Of a stretch of DNA of 64,000 nt, positions 7,710-16,773 are shown in pieces. The notes under the pieces are model-generated. The model worked only from the letters and a program-made list of their open reading frames with translations, did no database searches and was not told the origin of the DNA. Location: NCBI GenBank assembly GCA_022779365.1, contig JALFSI010000050.1, positions 49,885-113,884 on the forward strand. Direction: 5' to 3'. Numbering within the stretch: the first letter of the stretch is position 1; each line of letters opens with the position of its first letter. Source of the DNA: CAG-170 sp022779365. GTDB taxonomy: Bacteria > Bacillota > Clostridia > Oscillospirales > Oscillospiraceae. Both the position numbers and the translations under genes were made by a program.

Positions 7710-10700
7710 GATCATTCTGACGCCCGCGCAGCAGGCGGTCGTGGAAAATTCCGGCGGCGCGCTGCTCGTGTCCGCCGCAGCGGGCTCTGGCAAGACGCGC
7801 GTGCTCGTCGATCGTGTGCTGCGGCTGGTCTGCGACGATGAGCGCCCCGCGAATGTGGACGATTTTCTCATCATCACCTACACAAAGGCAGCCGCAGCGG
7901 AGCTGCGCGGAAAGATCGCGCAGGAGCTGGCAAAGCGTCTGGCGCGTGACCCGGAAAACCGCCATTTGCAGCGCCAGACCACGCGCCTTGCCATGGCGCA
8001 GATCTCAACGGTGCACGCGTTTTGCGCCGCGATCCTGCGCGAATACTGCCATATTTTAGACCTTCCGGCGGATTTTCGCGTGGCGGAGGAACAGGAGGCG
8101 GCGACGCTGTGCCAGCAGGCGCTGGATGGCGTTTTGAACGAGTGTTATGAACAGTGCCTGGACAGCGCGGATTTCCGCGCGCTCATCGACCAGCTTGGCT
8201 ATGGGCGCGACGACCGGCGGCTGGGCGACATTTTGCTGCGCGTCTATGACGCGGCGCGCTGCCGCGTCGATCCGATGGCGTGGATGGCGCGCTGCGAGGC
8301 AGCGTCCGCCGGGGACGCTGCCGGGGCGGAGGAGACGATCTGGGGCGCGTACCTCATCGCGGAATACCGCGGCGTGCTGCAAAGCGCACAGCGAACGCTT
8401 GCGCGGGCGCTGGAGCAGATGCAGTACGACGCCGTGCTGACGGAAAAATACGCGCCGACGTTCACGCAGAACCTGGAGAGCGTCGCCGCGCAGCTTGCGC
8501 TTTCCACATGGGACGAGCTTGCGGCGCAGCCGACCATGAGCTTTGGTACGCTCCCGCAGGCAAGAAAAGTAGAAGACGCGGCGCTGAAGGAGCGTGTGCA
8601 GGAGAGCCGCAAGGCGTGTCTTGCGAGCATCCGCAAGGCGCAGGCATGGTTTTACGCGCCGTCGGAGACAGTGCTGCGCGATCTTGAGAGCTCCTGCGCC
8701 GCCACACGTGGGCTGATGGAGGTACTGCGCCGCTTTGACGCGCGGTATACGCAGGAAAAACGCCGCCGCAAGCTGCTGGATTTTTCCGATCTGGAGCACG
8801 AGAGCATCCGCCTGCTCACGCAGCGCGGCACAACGCTGCCTACGGCGGCGGCGCGGGAGATCGCCGCGCGGTATTGCCAAATTCTCGTGGACGAGTATCA
8901 GGACTCCAACGCCGTGCAGGAGCGTCTTTTTGAGGCGGTGTCGCAAAACGGCGAAAACCGCTTTATGGTCGGCGACGTGAAGCAGTCGATCTACCGCTTC
9001 CGGCTGGCTGACCCGGGGATCTTCCTTGAAAAATACAATAGTTATGTAAACCATACGGATGCAGTTCCGAGGCAGCCGCGTAAAATTCTGCTCAGCGATA
9101 ATTTCCGTTCCCGACAGCAGATCGTGGACTGCGTGAACGATGTTTTTTCGCTCGTGATGTGCCGCGAGGCAGGGGAGCTGGACTACACCGAACAGGAGGC
9201 GCTGCGCTGCGCGCGTGCGTTCCCGGATACGCCGCAGCCGAAGGTCGAGCTGCACTGCATCGCGCTGGATGACGCCGCGCCGCTGGACGACGAATCGCCG
9301 CAGAAAAACGCGCAGGAGGCGGAGTTTGTTGCCGCGCGCGTCGAGCGGCTGCTGGCAGAAAAAACACCCATCGCCGACGGCGCGGGCACGCGCCCGGTCA
9401 CGCCGGACGACATTGTGATTTTGCTCCGCTCGCCGGGGAATGTGGCGCACCTGTACAGCGCCGCGCTCGCGCGGCGGCACATCCCGTGCGTGTGTGACCG
9501 CAGCGGCGACGTGCTGCAAACGACCGAGGTCGAGGTGCTTTGCGCGCTGCTGCGTGTGGTCGATAATCCGCATCAGGACATCCCGCTCGTCACGGCGCTG
9601 GGCAGCGCGGTGTTTGCGTTTTCACCGGATGAGCTGGCGCTGCCGCGCACGAGATCGCGCAAGGGCGACTATTTTGACGCGCTGCGCGCGTGCGCGGGGG
9701 AGTCGGAAAAATATCAGAATTTCCTCGCGTGGCTCGCGGAAATGCGCGCGCTTGCCGGGCGCGCTGCGCTGCGCGAGCTGGTGGACGCGATCTTGCGCAC
9801 GACGCAGCTTGAAAGCATTTTTGCCGCGCAGCCGGACGGCTTGCAGCGCGTACAGAATCTGGCGGCGCTGCGCGCGTATGTGGACCGCTATGAGGAGATC
9901 TCCGACGGCGGGCTGTCGGGTCTGAACGCAAGTCTTCAGCAGATGCGCGAGCGCGGCACGGCGCTGCCGCCGCTTGGCGGCGAGACCTCGTCCGGCGCGG
10001 TGCGGATCATGAGCATCCACCGCTCCAAGGGGCTGGAATTTCCCGTGGTGTTCCTCGCGGACCTTTCGCGAAAATTCAATTTGCAGGACACGGCGAAGCC
10101 GGTGCTGGTGGACGAGGAGCTGCTGATCGGCATGAATGTAGTCGATACCGTGCAGCGCAGCTATTACCCAAGCGCCGCAAAAATGGCGATCGCGCGGCAC
10201 ATGACGCAGCAGGCGGTGTCGGAGGAGCTGCGCGTGCTGTACGTCGCCATGACGCGTGCGCAGGAAATGCTCATCATGTCGTGCTGCTCGGGGCAGTTTG
10301 CGTCCATGCTGCAAAAATGCGCCGACGCGGTGAGCGTGCCGCTGCGCCCGGAGGTCTCGGCGGCGGCACGGCGACCGATCGACTGGATCTTGCTGGCGGC
10401 GCTGTGCCGGACCGAGGCGGGGGAGTTGTTTTCTCTCTGCGGCGCGAGCGAATGCAGCAGCGTGCGGGCAGAGCCGTGGGTCATCCGGCTGTATCAGCCA
10501 GACCGCCTTGTGCGTCCGGGGAAGCCGGTCGATGACAGTACGCCGAAGCCGGAGCAGGTGACGGCTGAGTATCTGCCGCCAGAGTATGCGCACGCCAATG
10601 TGGCGGGCGTGCCGTCCAAGCTGACGGCGACGAGCCTGAAGGGTCGCCTGCCCGATGCCGAGGCAGCGGAGCGCGCGGCGCAGACGGACTCCGTCTCGCG

Positions 10701-11250
10701 CCCGGACTGGCGAAAGCCGGAGTTTTTGCAGCGCGGCGCGCCCCTGACAGGACGCGAGCGCGGCAGTGTGACGCACCTGTTCATGCAGTATGTGCACTAC
10801 GAGGCGTGCCGGGACGAGGCGGGCGTCCGCGCGGAGCTGGAGCGGCTGGTGCGCGATCGGTTTTTGACGCCGCAGCAGGCGGACGCTGTCGAGCCTGCGC
10901 GCATCGCGCGGCTGTTTGCAGGCGACCTTGGGCGGCGCATTTTACAGGCGGAGGAGCTGCACCGCGAGTTTAAGTTCTCGCTTCTGATGGACGCGGCGGC
11001 GTATTTTCCGCAGGCGGCAGGGGAGCAGGTCATGCTGCAAGGCGTGGTGGACTGCTTCTGGATCGAGCGCGGGAAACTCGTCATCGTGGACTTCAAGACC
11101 GACCGCCTGCGCGACGGCGCGCAGGCGCGCGCCTTGGAGTACGCCCCGCAGGTACACGCCTACGCACAGGCGCTCTCGCGCATCTGGCAGCTTCCCGTGC
11201 GGGAATGTATTTTATATTTCTTTGACACCGGCGAAGCGGTCTCGCTGTGA
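7702..11250 (+). CDS. addA: AddA: ATP-dependent helicase/nuclease subunit A
   Basis: A 1182-residue UvrD-type helicase with nuclease domain. Walker A SAAAGSGKT is at residues 24-32, the Walker B block ILVDEYQDSN is near 395, helicase motifs IV-VI follow (for example VMSIHRSKGLEF-like and LRVLYVAMTRA), and the nuclease signature VIVDFKTDR is near 1126. With AddB it unwinds and trims DNA ends up to Chi and loads RecA. I chose the ATG at 7702 because GGAGGTG precedes it and the protein then starts MAEIILTPAQQAVV, as in homologues. A strong hairpin terminator follows the stop. Confidence 0.96.
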   Translation: MAEIILTPAQQAVVENSGGALLVSAAAGSGKTRVLVDRVLRLVCDDERPANVDDFLIITYTKAAAAELRGKIAQELAKRLARDPENRHLQRQTTRLAMAQISTVHAFCAAILREYCHILDLPADFRVAEEQEAATLCQQALDGVLNECYEQCLDSADFRALIDQLGYGRDDRRLGDILLRVYDAARCRVDPMAWMARCEAASAGDAAGAEETIWGAYLIAEYRGVLQSAQRTLARALEQMQYDAVLTEKYAPTFTQNLESVAAQLALSTWDELAAQPTMSFGTLPQARKVEDAALKERVQESRKACLASIRKAQAWFYAPSETVLRDLESSCAATRGLMEVLRRFDARYTQEKRRRKLLDFSDLEHESIRLLTQRGTTLPTAAAREIAARYCQILVDEYQDSNAVQERLFEAVSQNGENRFMVGDVKQSIYRFRLADPGIFLEKYNSYVNHTDAVPRQPRKILLSDNFRSRQQIVDCVNDVFSLVMCREAGELDYTEQEALRCARAFPDTPQPKVELHCIALDDAAPLDDESPQKNAQEAEFVAARVERLLAEKTPIADGAGTRPVTPDDIVILLRSPGNVAHLYSAALARRHIPCVCDRSGDVLQTTEVEVLCALLRVVDNPHQDIPLVTALGSAVFAFSPDELALPRTRSRKGDYFDALRACAGESEKYQNFLAWLAEMRALAGRAALRELVDAILRTTQLESIFAAQPDGLQRVQNLAALRAYVDRYEEISDGGLSGLNASLQQMRERGTALPPLGGETSSGAVRIMSIHRSKGLEFPVVFLADLSRKFNLQDTAKPVLVDEELLIGMNVVDTVQRSYYPSAAKMAIARHMTQQAVSEELRVLYVAMTRAQEMLIMSCCSGQFASMLQKCADAVSVPLRPEVSAAARRPIDWILLAALCRTEAGELFSLCGASECSSVRAEPWVIRLYQPDRLVRPGKPVDDSTPKPEQVTAEYLPPEYAHANVAGVPSKLTATSLKGRLPDAEAAERAAQTDSVSRPDWRKPEFLQRGAPLTGRERGSVTHLFMQYVHYEACRDEAGVRAELERLVRDRFLTPQQADAVEPARIARLFAGDLGRRILQAEELHREFKFSLLMDAAAYFPQAAGEQVMLQGVVDCFWIERGKLVIVDFKTDRLRDGAQARALEYAPQVHAYAQALSRIWQLPVRECILYFFDTGEAVSL

Positions 11251-11255
11251 GCTGG

Positions 11256-11292
11256 AAAAATCCCCGGATGCGGCTGCATCCGGGGATTTTTT
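11256..11292. terminator. Bidirectional terminator between addA and the SLH protein gene
   Basis: An 11-bp perfect stem (11261-11271 with 11276-11286) around GGCT, flanked by A5 and T6, serves both convergent genes. Confidence 0.92.
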
Positions 11293-11302
11293 GCCTAAAA
11301 TT

Positions 11303-14300
11303 TCAGGTTTTCAGAAATCGGCGGAGCATTGCAGCGATCTCTGCGCGCGTTGCCGTGCCCTGCGGGTCAAGGAGCTTGCCGGGCTTGCCGGTGATGATGC
11401 CGTTCGATACCGCCCAGCGCATGGCATCCCGCGCCCAGGACGAGACCGTCCCGGCGTCCTTAAAGTCCGTAAGATCGGTTTCGATCTGGAGGCGCTCGCC
11501 GGAATACTGCGCGTAGCGGTAGAGCATTGCGGCGAACTGCTCGCGCGTGACGGGCGCGTTCGGGGCGAACGTGCCGTCGCCAAAGCCGCGCACGATGCCG
11601 TTTTCATTCGCCCACGCGACAGCGGCGGAGTACCACTGACCGCTCGCAACATCGGTAAAGCGGCTGTCCGCATCTGCCTTTGGCGAGCCGTCCATGCGCC
11701 AGAGGACCGTTGCGATCATGGCACGCGTCGTGCTGGCGTAGGGGCTGAACGTGCGCTTTGCAGTGCCCTTCAGCAGCCCCTCGCTGTGTGCAAACAGCAC
11801 ATCCTCATAGAACCAGTCGCTTTCAAACACATCACGGAAGGGGCTTTCCTCATCGTGCTCCTGCTCAGATGGGCGCTTGCTGCTGCTGCCGGAGCTGCCG
11901 CCGGACGAGGGATTCTCAGGCGGCGTCCACTGCTCGCGCGGAGTGACGATGACCGCCGCCGGGTCAGACAGATTGCCCATGCTGTCCTGCGCCGTGACCT
12001 TGCCGAGCAGAGACTCAAAGCCTGCCGTCTCAGACGGGTCAGTGCCGGAATTTCTTGTGAGCACGCCGGGGATCGTAAAGCGACCCGTATCATCCGCCGT
12101 GGCGATGACCACCTCGTCGTCGGCATCTTCATCCTGCTCAGTGGCTCTGGGGATCGTGAGCTTGACGCTCAGCCCCGGCTCAGTCGTGCCGGTAATGGCG
12201 TATTTGCCGGTGTTCGGGTCGGCGGCGACGTTCTCATTGTCGAGCGTGACGACCGGCGCGATGTCATCGAGCGTCAGGCGGAGGTAGTATTCCGTCGTGT
12301 CATTGCCCTCCGTGACGGTCAGCTTGACGCGCCCGCTGCCCTCGATGAGGGCTTTGCCGTCGTCGTCTGCCGTGACATCGCCATTAGCGCCGACCGTAAA
12401 TGTACCCGTGCCCGGCTCGGGCGCGATCTCGACGGTGAAGCCGCCGCCGTCATAGCCGTCGATGGTGAACAGAGTGCCGTCCGGCAGCTCCTTCCATGTG
12501 AGCGTGTCATAGCCGTTGTCGGCGTTCAGCGTAACCGCCTGACCATTCGAAGCGGTCACGGTGATTGCCTTCGGTGTGTAGGCGGGGAGGTTTGTTTCGG
12601 GAGACAGCATGGCGTTGCTGTAGTAGCGCGTATCCAGAGCGCCGTCCTCGCCGCTGGCGTCGGCGTCCCGCTTGAAGGACTCGACTGTGGCGCGGTAGTT
12701 CACATTCGCGGGCGCGTTGTCATACGCCGCGCCGGTCCCTGTGACGGACGGGTTCTCCGTGCCGCTGATCTCCAGCTCTTTGCCGTACACGGTGGGCGCC
12801 ATGCGCAGGGAATAGGTGCTGCCGTTGATCGTTGCGGCGGGCTGGTTGCTGTTTGCCGCAAAGTCGGCATTTTCCAGCTCATAGGGCGCTCCCGCCTGCT
12901 TCCATTCGCCGCCCTCCTCGTAGTAGAGCGTCACACGGTAGCCGTCGGCGTCGTCAACAGCCGTCCAGCTCGCGGCCAGCGTCTCGTTGCCGGTGGCAGC
13001 CAGCGTGACGTTGGTCGGCTCGCTGGGTGTATTGACGTTGGTGTAGGAGATCGTAGCGGTGGAGGTTGCGGTGTCCACCGTGACCCAGGAATATTCATCC
13101 TCGCCGATCTCACCGTCGCCGTTAAAGTCGCCGGTGATGCGATCGACCAGCACCGCCGTAACATGGTACTCGCCTGTGGGGGCGAGAGAGCCTTCCGTGG
13201 GAACGGTATAGTTGAAGGGCTCGCTCTCGATCATGTCCAGGAAGTAATGTTCGCCCGAGCGATCCGGCTCCGTATCAAGGTAGTAGCGCACGGCGTAGGT
13301 CTTGCCATCACGCTTGTTCGCGATCGTGCTTTCGGCATCGCGATCGCTCAGACTGAAGCTGAGCGTCGTGGGCTTGGCGGAGGCGGACAGAACGTAGGTA
13401 AAATCGCAGCCCGCCTTCACGGTGAAGGTCTGCGCCGCATTGGCGGGCAGCCCGGTCGCGATGAGAAGCCCCTCGACAAGCTCGTCGTCCACAATATCCG
13501 TAATATCCGTGCAGTTCGCCTGCTCCGGGTTTGTAAAGACGTTTCCTGCGATGACCGGGTCTACCAGCGTGAGGGGAGAGTCGTCCGGCAGGGTGATCTC
13601 GAGACCGTTCTTCAGCTCCGCAAGCGTTGCGTCCTTCGGGAAGAGCTGGAGGAGCAGCGTGTCCGCGCCGGAATTATGCGGAGAGGTGATCGTCTCGGAA
13701 TAGCGTCCGTCCGCGCCCTGAACGGCATACAGCGCGTCCTGAGTCTCGGCGACCGGCAGCTCAAACAGGCTGGTCTCCAGCACGGCGATGCCGACCTGCT
13801 CGCCGGTCTCATCGTCACGGAGCACTCCGAGCGGTATCGACGTGACCTGCGTCGAGGCGCTGCGCCCTCCGCCGACGTACCACGCGTTTTTGTCGATCTC
13901 CTGCTCCAGACTCCAGCCGTTGTTGATGTTTCTGTACAGATGGAAAGCACCGCCGACATGGTCGGGAATGACATAGAATACGCGCCAGTGCGTCAGCAGG
14001 AAGTTGCCGGTGTGCGACAGACCGCCGTAGATGCTGAGGTTATCCCATGCGGACTTGGCGGCGTCGGAGAAGGAGGTGCCCTTTGCGACCTTCATCGCCG
14101 TCTGCCCGCCGAGGATGAAGTCCGCATCGGCGCTCGCCAGCGTGCGCCCGCCGATCCTGCCCAAGCTCAGCTTGCCGATCTTTTTGGGGGTCTTTACGGT
14201 TGCCTTGATGCTGCCGCGGCTGTCGAGCTGGAGATATGCCCAGTTGGGCGCTTCGTAATTATCCAGCCCGCCGAACATACTCGCCTCTACGTTGGTATCG

Positions 14301-16633
14301 ACCTCAAAGATCGCGGCGTCGCCCTGCGGCGCTTTGAGCACCAGCCCCATGCCGCCGCCCGCGCGCACGCCGGTGTATTTGATGCCCTGATAGACGCGTT
14401 CCTCACCCGTCAGACGCAGGTACATCTTGTAGCTGTCCACAACGTCCGCGCCGGCGAGCTGAATGTTCGTGCCCGCGTATTCCAGATAGCTCGGGCCGAG
14501 CGTCAGATGCAGCCGCCCCTTGAGCACCTTGAGATAGTCGCCCGCCGCCGTGAGCTTGAGGCTGATGGGCGGGATGCCGATATAGTCGCCGTTGATGGTG
14601 TCCGCCAGCCCGTCAAAGCCGCCGCCGCCGCCGCGCAGGAACGCCGTGGGCACGGGCGGCGCGATGGGGATGCCCGGCTGCACCGCAAGGAAGAAGTAGA
14701 GCTTATTCGGCGCAAGGCGACCGTTGTTCAGCCGCTTGAGCTCCAGATTTGCCTCCGTTTCAAACAGATCGAAGGCGTTCAGCTCCAGCGAGAAGTCGTA
14801 GACCTCGCGGCCCTGGAAGGTGTTGATGTTCGCCTTGAGCTCGGCAAGCTCCAGACCCAGCAGCGAGGCGGTATCCAGCTCGCCGGTCGCATTGATGCCG
14901 TTCTGCTTGAACTCAGCACCCTTCGGGCCGTAGCCCAGCTCATGCAGCGTGAGAAGCTGGTTGGGGTTGCAATTCAGGATCAGATCCAGCCCCATCTGCC
15001 CGGAGAGGATGATATTGCCGTCCGGCTTGAGCTGCGCCTTGTTAATGAGGCTGCTGACCCGCGGGATGTCGATGAACACGAGCACGGCGTTGTCAGACGG
15101 CTTCATGCCGAGCGTCAGCATCCCATCCTCCACCGTGAGCTTAGCGGGGGGCGTATCCGGCTGCTTGCCCCAATAGAGCTTGAAGCTCGGCGTGGAGTAC
15201 TGCACCATGGAGGTGGTGTCAAAGCTCGTGAGCAGCCCGTTCTCATCCACGCGGACGTAGAAGTGGTCGCTTGCCGGCCAGGTGGCGGTGATGGTGGAGG
15301 TCAGGGCGAGCTTATTGTCGGTAAATTCGTAATACTTGCCCGTTCCGTCGGATTGTTGCTTAAAATTGCCGCGCAGGGTGCAGATCGGATCGCCGTAGAG
15401 CGTTTGGAGCTTTTTGGTGATCACCTCGTCGGTCAGCGCGGCGACGACCACGCCGCTGTCCGACTGGTAAAGCCCCAGCTTGCTGGCGTTCTGCGGGATG
15501 GTGACCTTGTCCGGGTCGGTGAACTTGGGATCTTCCACCTGCCCCTCATTCTTACTGTATACGTCACGGAAGCCCCAGACGTGCATCGCACGCGCATAGG
15601 TGCGTTTGCCGCCTCCAGCCCCGATCGTAGCGCCGCGGGACTCGGCGGTGAGGCAGTCCGCCTTTGCGTCGTACGCCACGAAGCGCGTAGGGTCTATGCC
15701 GAAATTGGCATCATTGAGGGTCGGCCATTCCGTCAGCAAAAAGGGGTTATCCACGCCGTAGCTGTCGGAGTAGACCTCGGTGATCTCATCCGAACCGGCG
15801 CACGGCGCCCAGAGGCTGCTGCGGCCGAGGCCGGAGGTGATGTCGGTGCTCTTATGACCATAATCAGTGTATCGGCTGATCAGGACGTGTGCGCTGTTTG
15901 CCTCTCCGCGGGCGTGGCCCATGCGGGAGAAGCCGCGGAAATCCTGAAAATAGCGGAATGCAAAGTCCGGGAAATTGTCCGTTGGGACGCCGCCGGGTCC
16001 CCAAGCAGCGCGCGCGACGACCGCGTAGGTATGGCTGTTTTCAGGATTTTCGGCTTCCCCTGTCAATGTTCCATCGGTCACGCCGTCGCCGAGCCTCACG
16101 ATATGGTAGGAGATGTAGCACATGACCTCCTGGTCGCCCCTGCCGTAGCCGCTGAAGGTGCAGCGGACAGTCAGCGCGCCATTGGACGGCACGTCATAGG
16201 GAAAGTAATTTTTGAAGCCGGGCTCTTTATCCGGGTCGATGACCTCCATCTTCTCCAGCTTCAGCTCCTTCTGCTGATTGCCGGTCTGGAGCGTGAAGCG
16301 CGCCTGCTCATAGACGCCAAGATTGATGGAGTCCATGGTGTACGCCTGATGGTGATAGCGGGCGGAGCTGGTGACCGACTTGCCCGCGTGCGGGCCGTTG
16401 ATCGCCAGATAGAACTCGATGCCCTCGCCGTTGGGCGTGCCGCCCTTTTTGTCGGCGACCTTCATCGACCAGATCTGCGAGCCCCCATTGGTGCCCTCCA
16501 GCTTGGTGACGACAGGCACTGCATGATATACCATCGACCCATTGATGCCGCCGACATAGGCAAACACCTGCATGGGCAGCAGCGAGAGCGTCAGGATCAG
16601 TGCCAACAGCAGGCACAATAGTCGTTTTTTCAT
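11303..16633 (-). CDS. Giant secreted surface protein with three C-terminal SLH domains
   Basis: A 1776-residue exported protein. MKKRLLCLLLALILTLSLLP starts a signal peptide that ends at VFA, after AGGAGG at good spacing. Most of the first ~1100 residues is unrecognised beta-rich sequence. A Ca-binding loop of EF-hand type, DFNGDGEIGEDE, is near residue 1165, followed by a fibronectin-III-like domain near 1190-1280. After a Ser/Gly/acidic linker (GGSSGSSSKRPSEQ), three SLH domains fill roughly residues 1598-1776 (FRDVFESDWFYEDV, FTDVASGQWYSAAV, FKDAGTVSSWARDA). SLH domains bind pyruvylated wall polymers, so the protein should sit on the cell surface. The next gene upstream on the same strand is a LuxR/MalT-type regulator, which may control it. 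Confidence 0.9.
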   Translation of the reverse strand: MKKRLLCLLLALILTLSLLPMQVFAYVGGINGSMVYHAVPVVTKLEGTNGGSQIWSMKVADKKGGTPNGEGIEFYLAINGPHAGKSVTSSARYHHQAYTMDSINLGVYEQARFTLQTGNQQKELKLEKMEVIDPDKEPGFKNYFPYDVPSNGALTVRCTFSGYGRGDQEVMCYISYHIVRLGDGVTDGTLTGEAENPENSHTYAVVARAAWGPGGVPTDNFPDFAFRYFQDFRGFSRMGHARGEANSAHVLISRYTDYGHKSTDITSGLGRSSLWAPCAGSDEITEVYSDSYGVDNPFLLTEWPTLNDANFGIDPTRFVAYDAKADCLTAESRGATIGAGGGKRTYARAMHVWGFRDVYSKNEGQVEDPKFTDPDKVTIPQNASKLGLYQSDSGVVVAALTDEVITKKLQTLYGDPICTLRGNFKQQSDGTGKYYEFTDNKLALTSTITATWPASDHFYVRVDENGLLTSFDTTSMVQYSTPSFKLYWGKQPDTPPAKLTVEDGMLTLGMKPSDNAVLVFIDIPRVSSLINKAQLKPDGNIILSGQMGLDLILNCNPNQLLTLHELGYGPKGAEFKQNGINATGELDTASLLGLELAELKANINTFQGREVYDFSLELNAFDLFETEANLELKRLNNGRLAPNKLYFFLAVQPGIPIAPPVPTAFLRGGGGGFDGLADTINGDYIGIPPISLKLTAAGDYLKVLKGRLHLTLGPSYLEYAGTNIQLAGADVVDSYKMYLRLTGEERVYQGIKYTGVRAGGGMGLVLKAPQGDAAIFEVDTNVEASMFGGLDNYEAPNWAYLQLDSRGSIKATVKTPKKIGKLSLGRIGGRTLASADADFILGGQTAMKVAKGTSFSDAAKSAWDNLSIYGGLSHTGNFLLTHWRVFYVIPDHVGGAFHLYRNINNGWSLEQEIDKNAWYVGGGRSASTQVTSIPLGVLRDDETGEQVGIAVLETSLFELPVAETQDALYAVQGADGRYSETITSPHNSGADTLLLQLFPKDATLAELKNGLEITLPDDSPLTLVDPVIAGNVFTNPEQANCTDITDIVDDELVEGLLIATGLPANAAQTFTVKAGCDFTYVLSASAKPTTLSFSLSDRDAESTIANKRDGKTYAVRYYLDTEPDRSGEHYFLDMIESEPFNYTVPTEGSLAPTGEYHVTAVLVDRITGDFNGDGEIGEDEYSWVTVDTATSTATISYTNVNTPSEPTNVTLAATGNETLAASWTAVDDADGYRVTLYYEEGGEWKQAGAPYELENADFAANSNQPAATINGSTYSLRMAPTVYGKELEISGTENPSVTGTGAAYDNAPANVNYRATVESFKRDADASGEDGALDTRYYSNAMLSPETNLPAYTPKAITVTASNGQAVTLNADNGYDTLTWKELPDGTLFTIDGYDGGGFTVEIAPEPGTGTFTVGANGDVTADDDGKALIEGSGRVKLTVTEGNDTTEYYLRLTLDDIAPVVTLDNENVAADPNTGKYAITGTTEPGLSVKLTIPRATEQDEDADDEVVIATADDTGRFTIPGVLTRNSGTDPSETAGFESLLGKVTAQDSMGNLSDPAAVIVTPREQWTPPENPSSGGSSGSSSKRPSEQEHDEESPFRDVFESDWFYEDVLFAHSEGLLKGTAKRTFSPYASTTRAMIATVLWRMDGSPKADADSRFTDVASGQWYSAAVAWANENGIVRGFGDGTFAPNAPVTREQFAAMLYRYAQYSGERLQIETDLTDFKDAGTVSSWARDAMRWAVSNGIITGKPGKLLDPQGTATRAEIAAMLRRFLKT

Positions 16634-16773
16634 AGTAACCTCCTCTTTCCTTTGGTTTTGCAAATTCCTTTCCAACGATAGTATAGCAGAAGCCGTGCCT
16701 TTCCCGCATCACCCGTTCGGGTAGTATTTTGGAGAGCGCCGGGGCGCTCCGCATCAAGCGACCCGGCGTTTGC

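Noticed and set aside
11222..16621. A plus-strand open frame of about 1800 codons opposite the giant SLH protein
   Set aside because: It has no ribosome site or domain match and its start is inside addA. The minus-strand frame has signal peptide, SLH domains and a good ribosome site. The open antisense frame follows from GC-rich third positions.
16720..16773. Short GC palindrome (GAGCGCC/GGCGCTC) between the regulator and SLH genes as a terminator
   Set aside because: The stem is short, the loop tight and no T run follows, so read-through into the SLH gene is as likely; not listed as a terminator.
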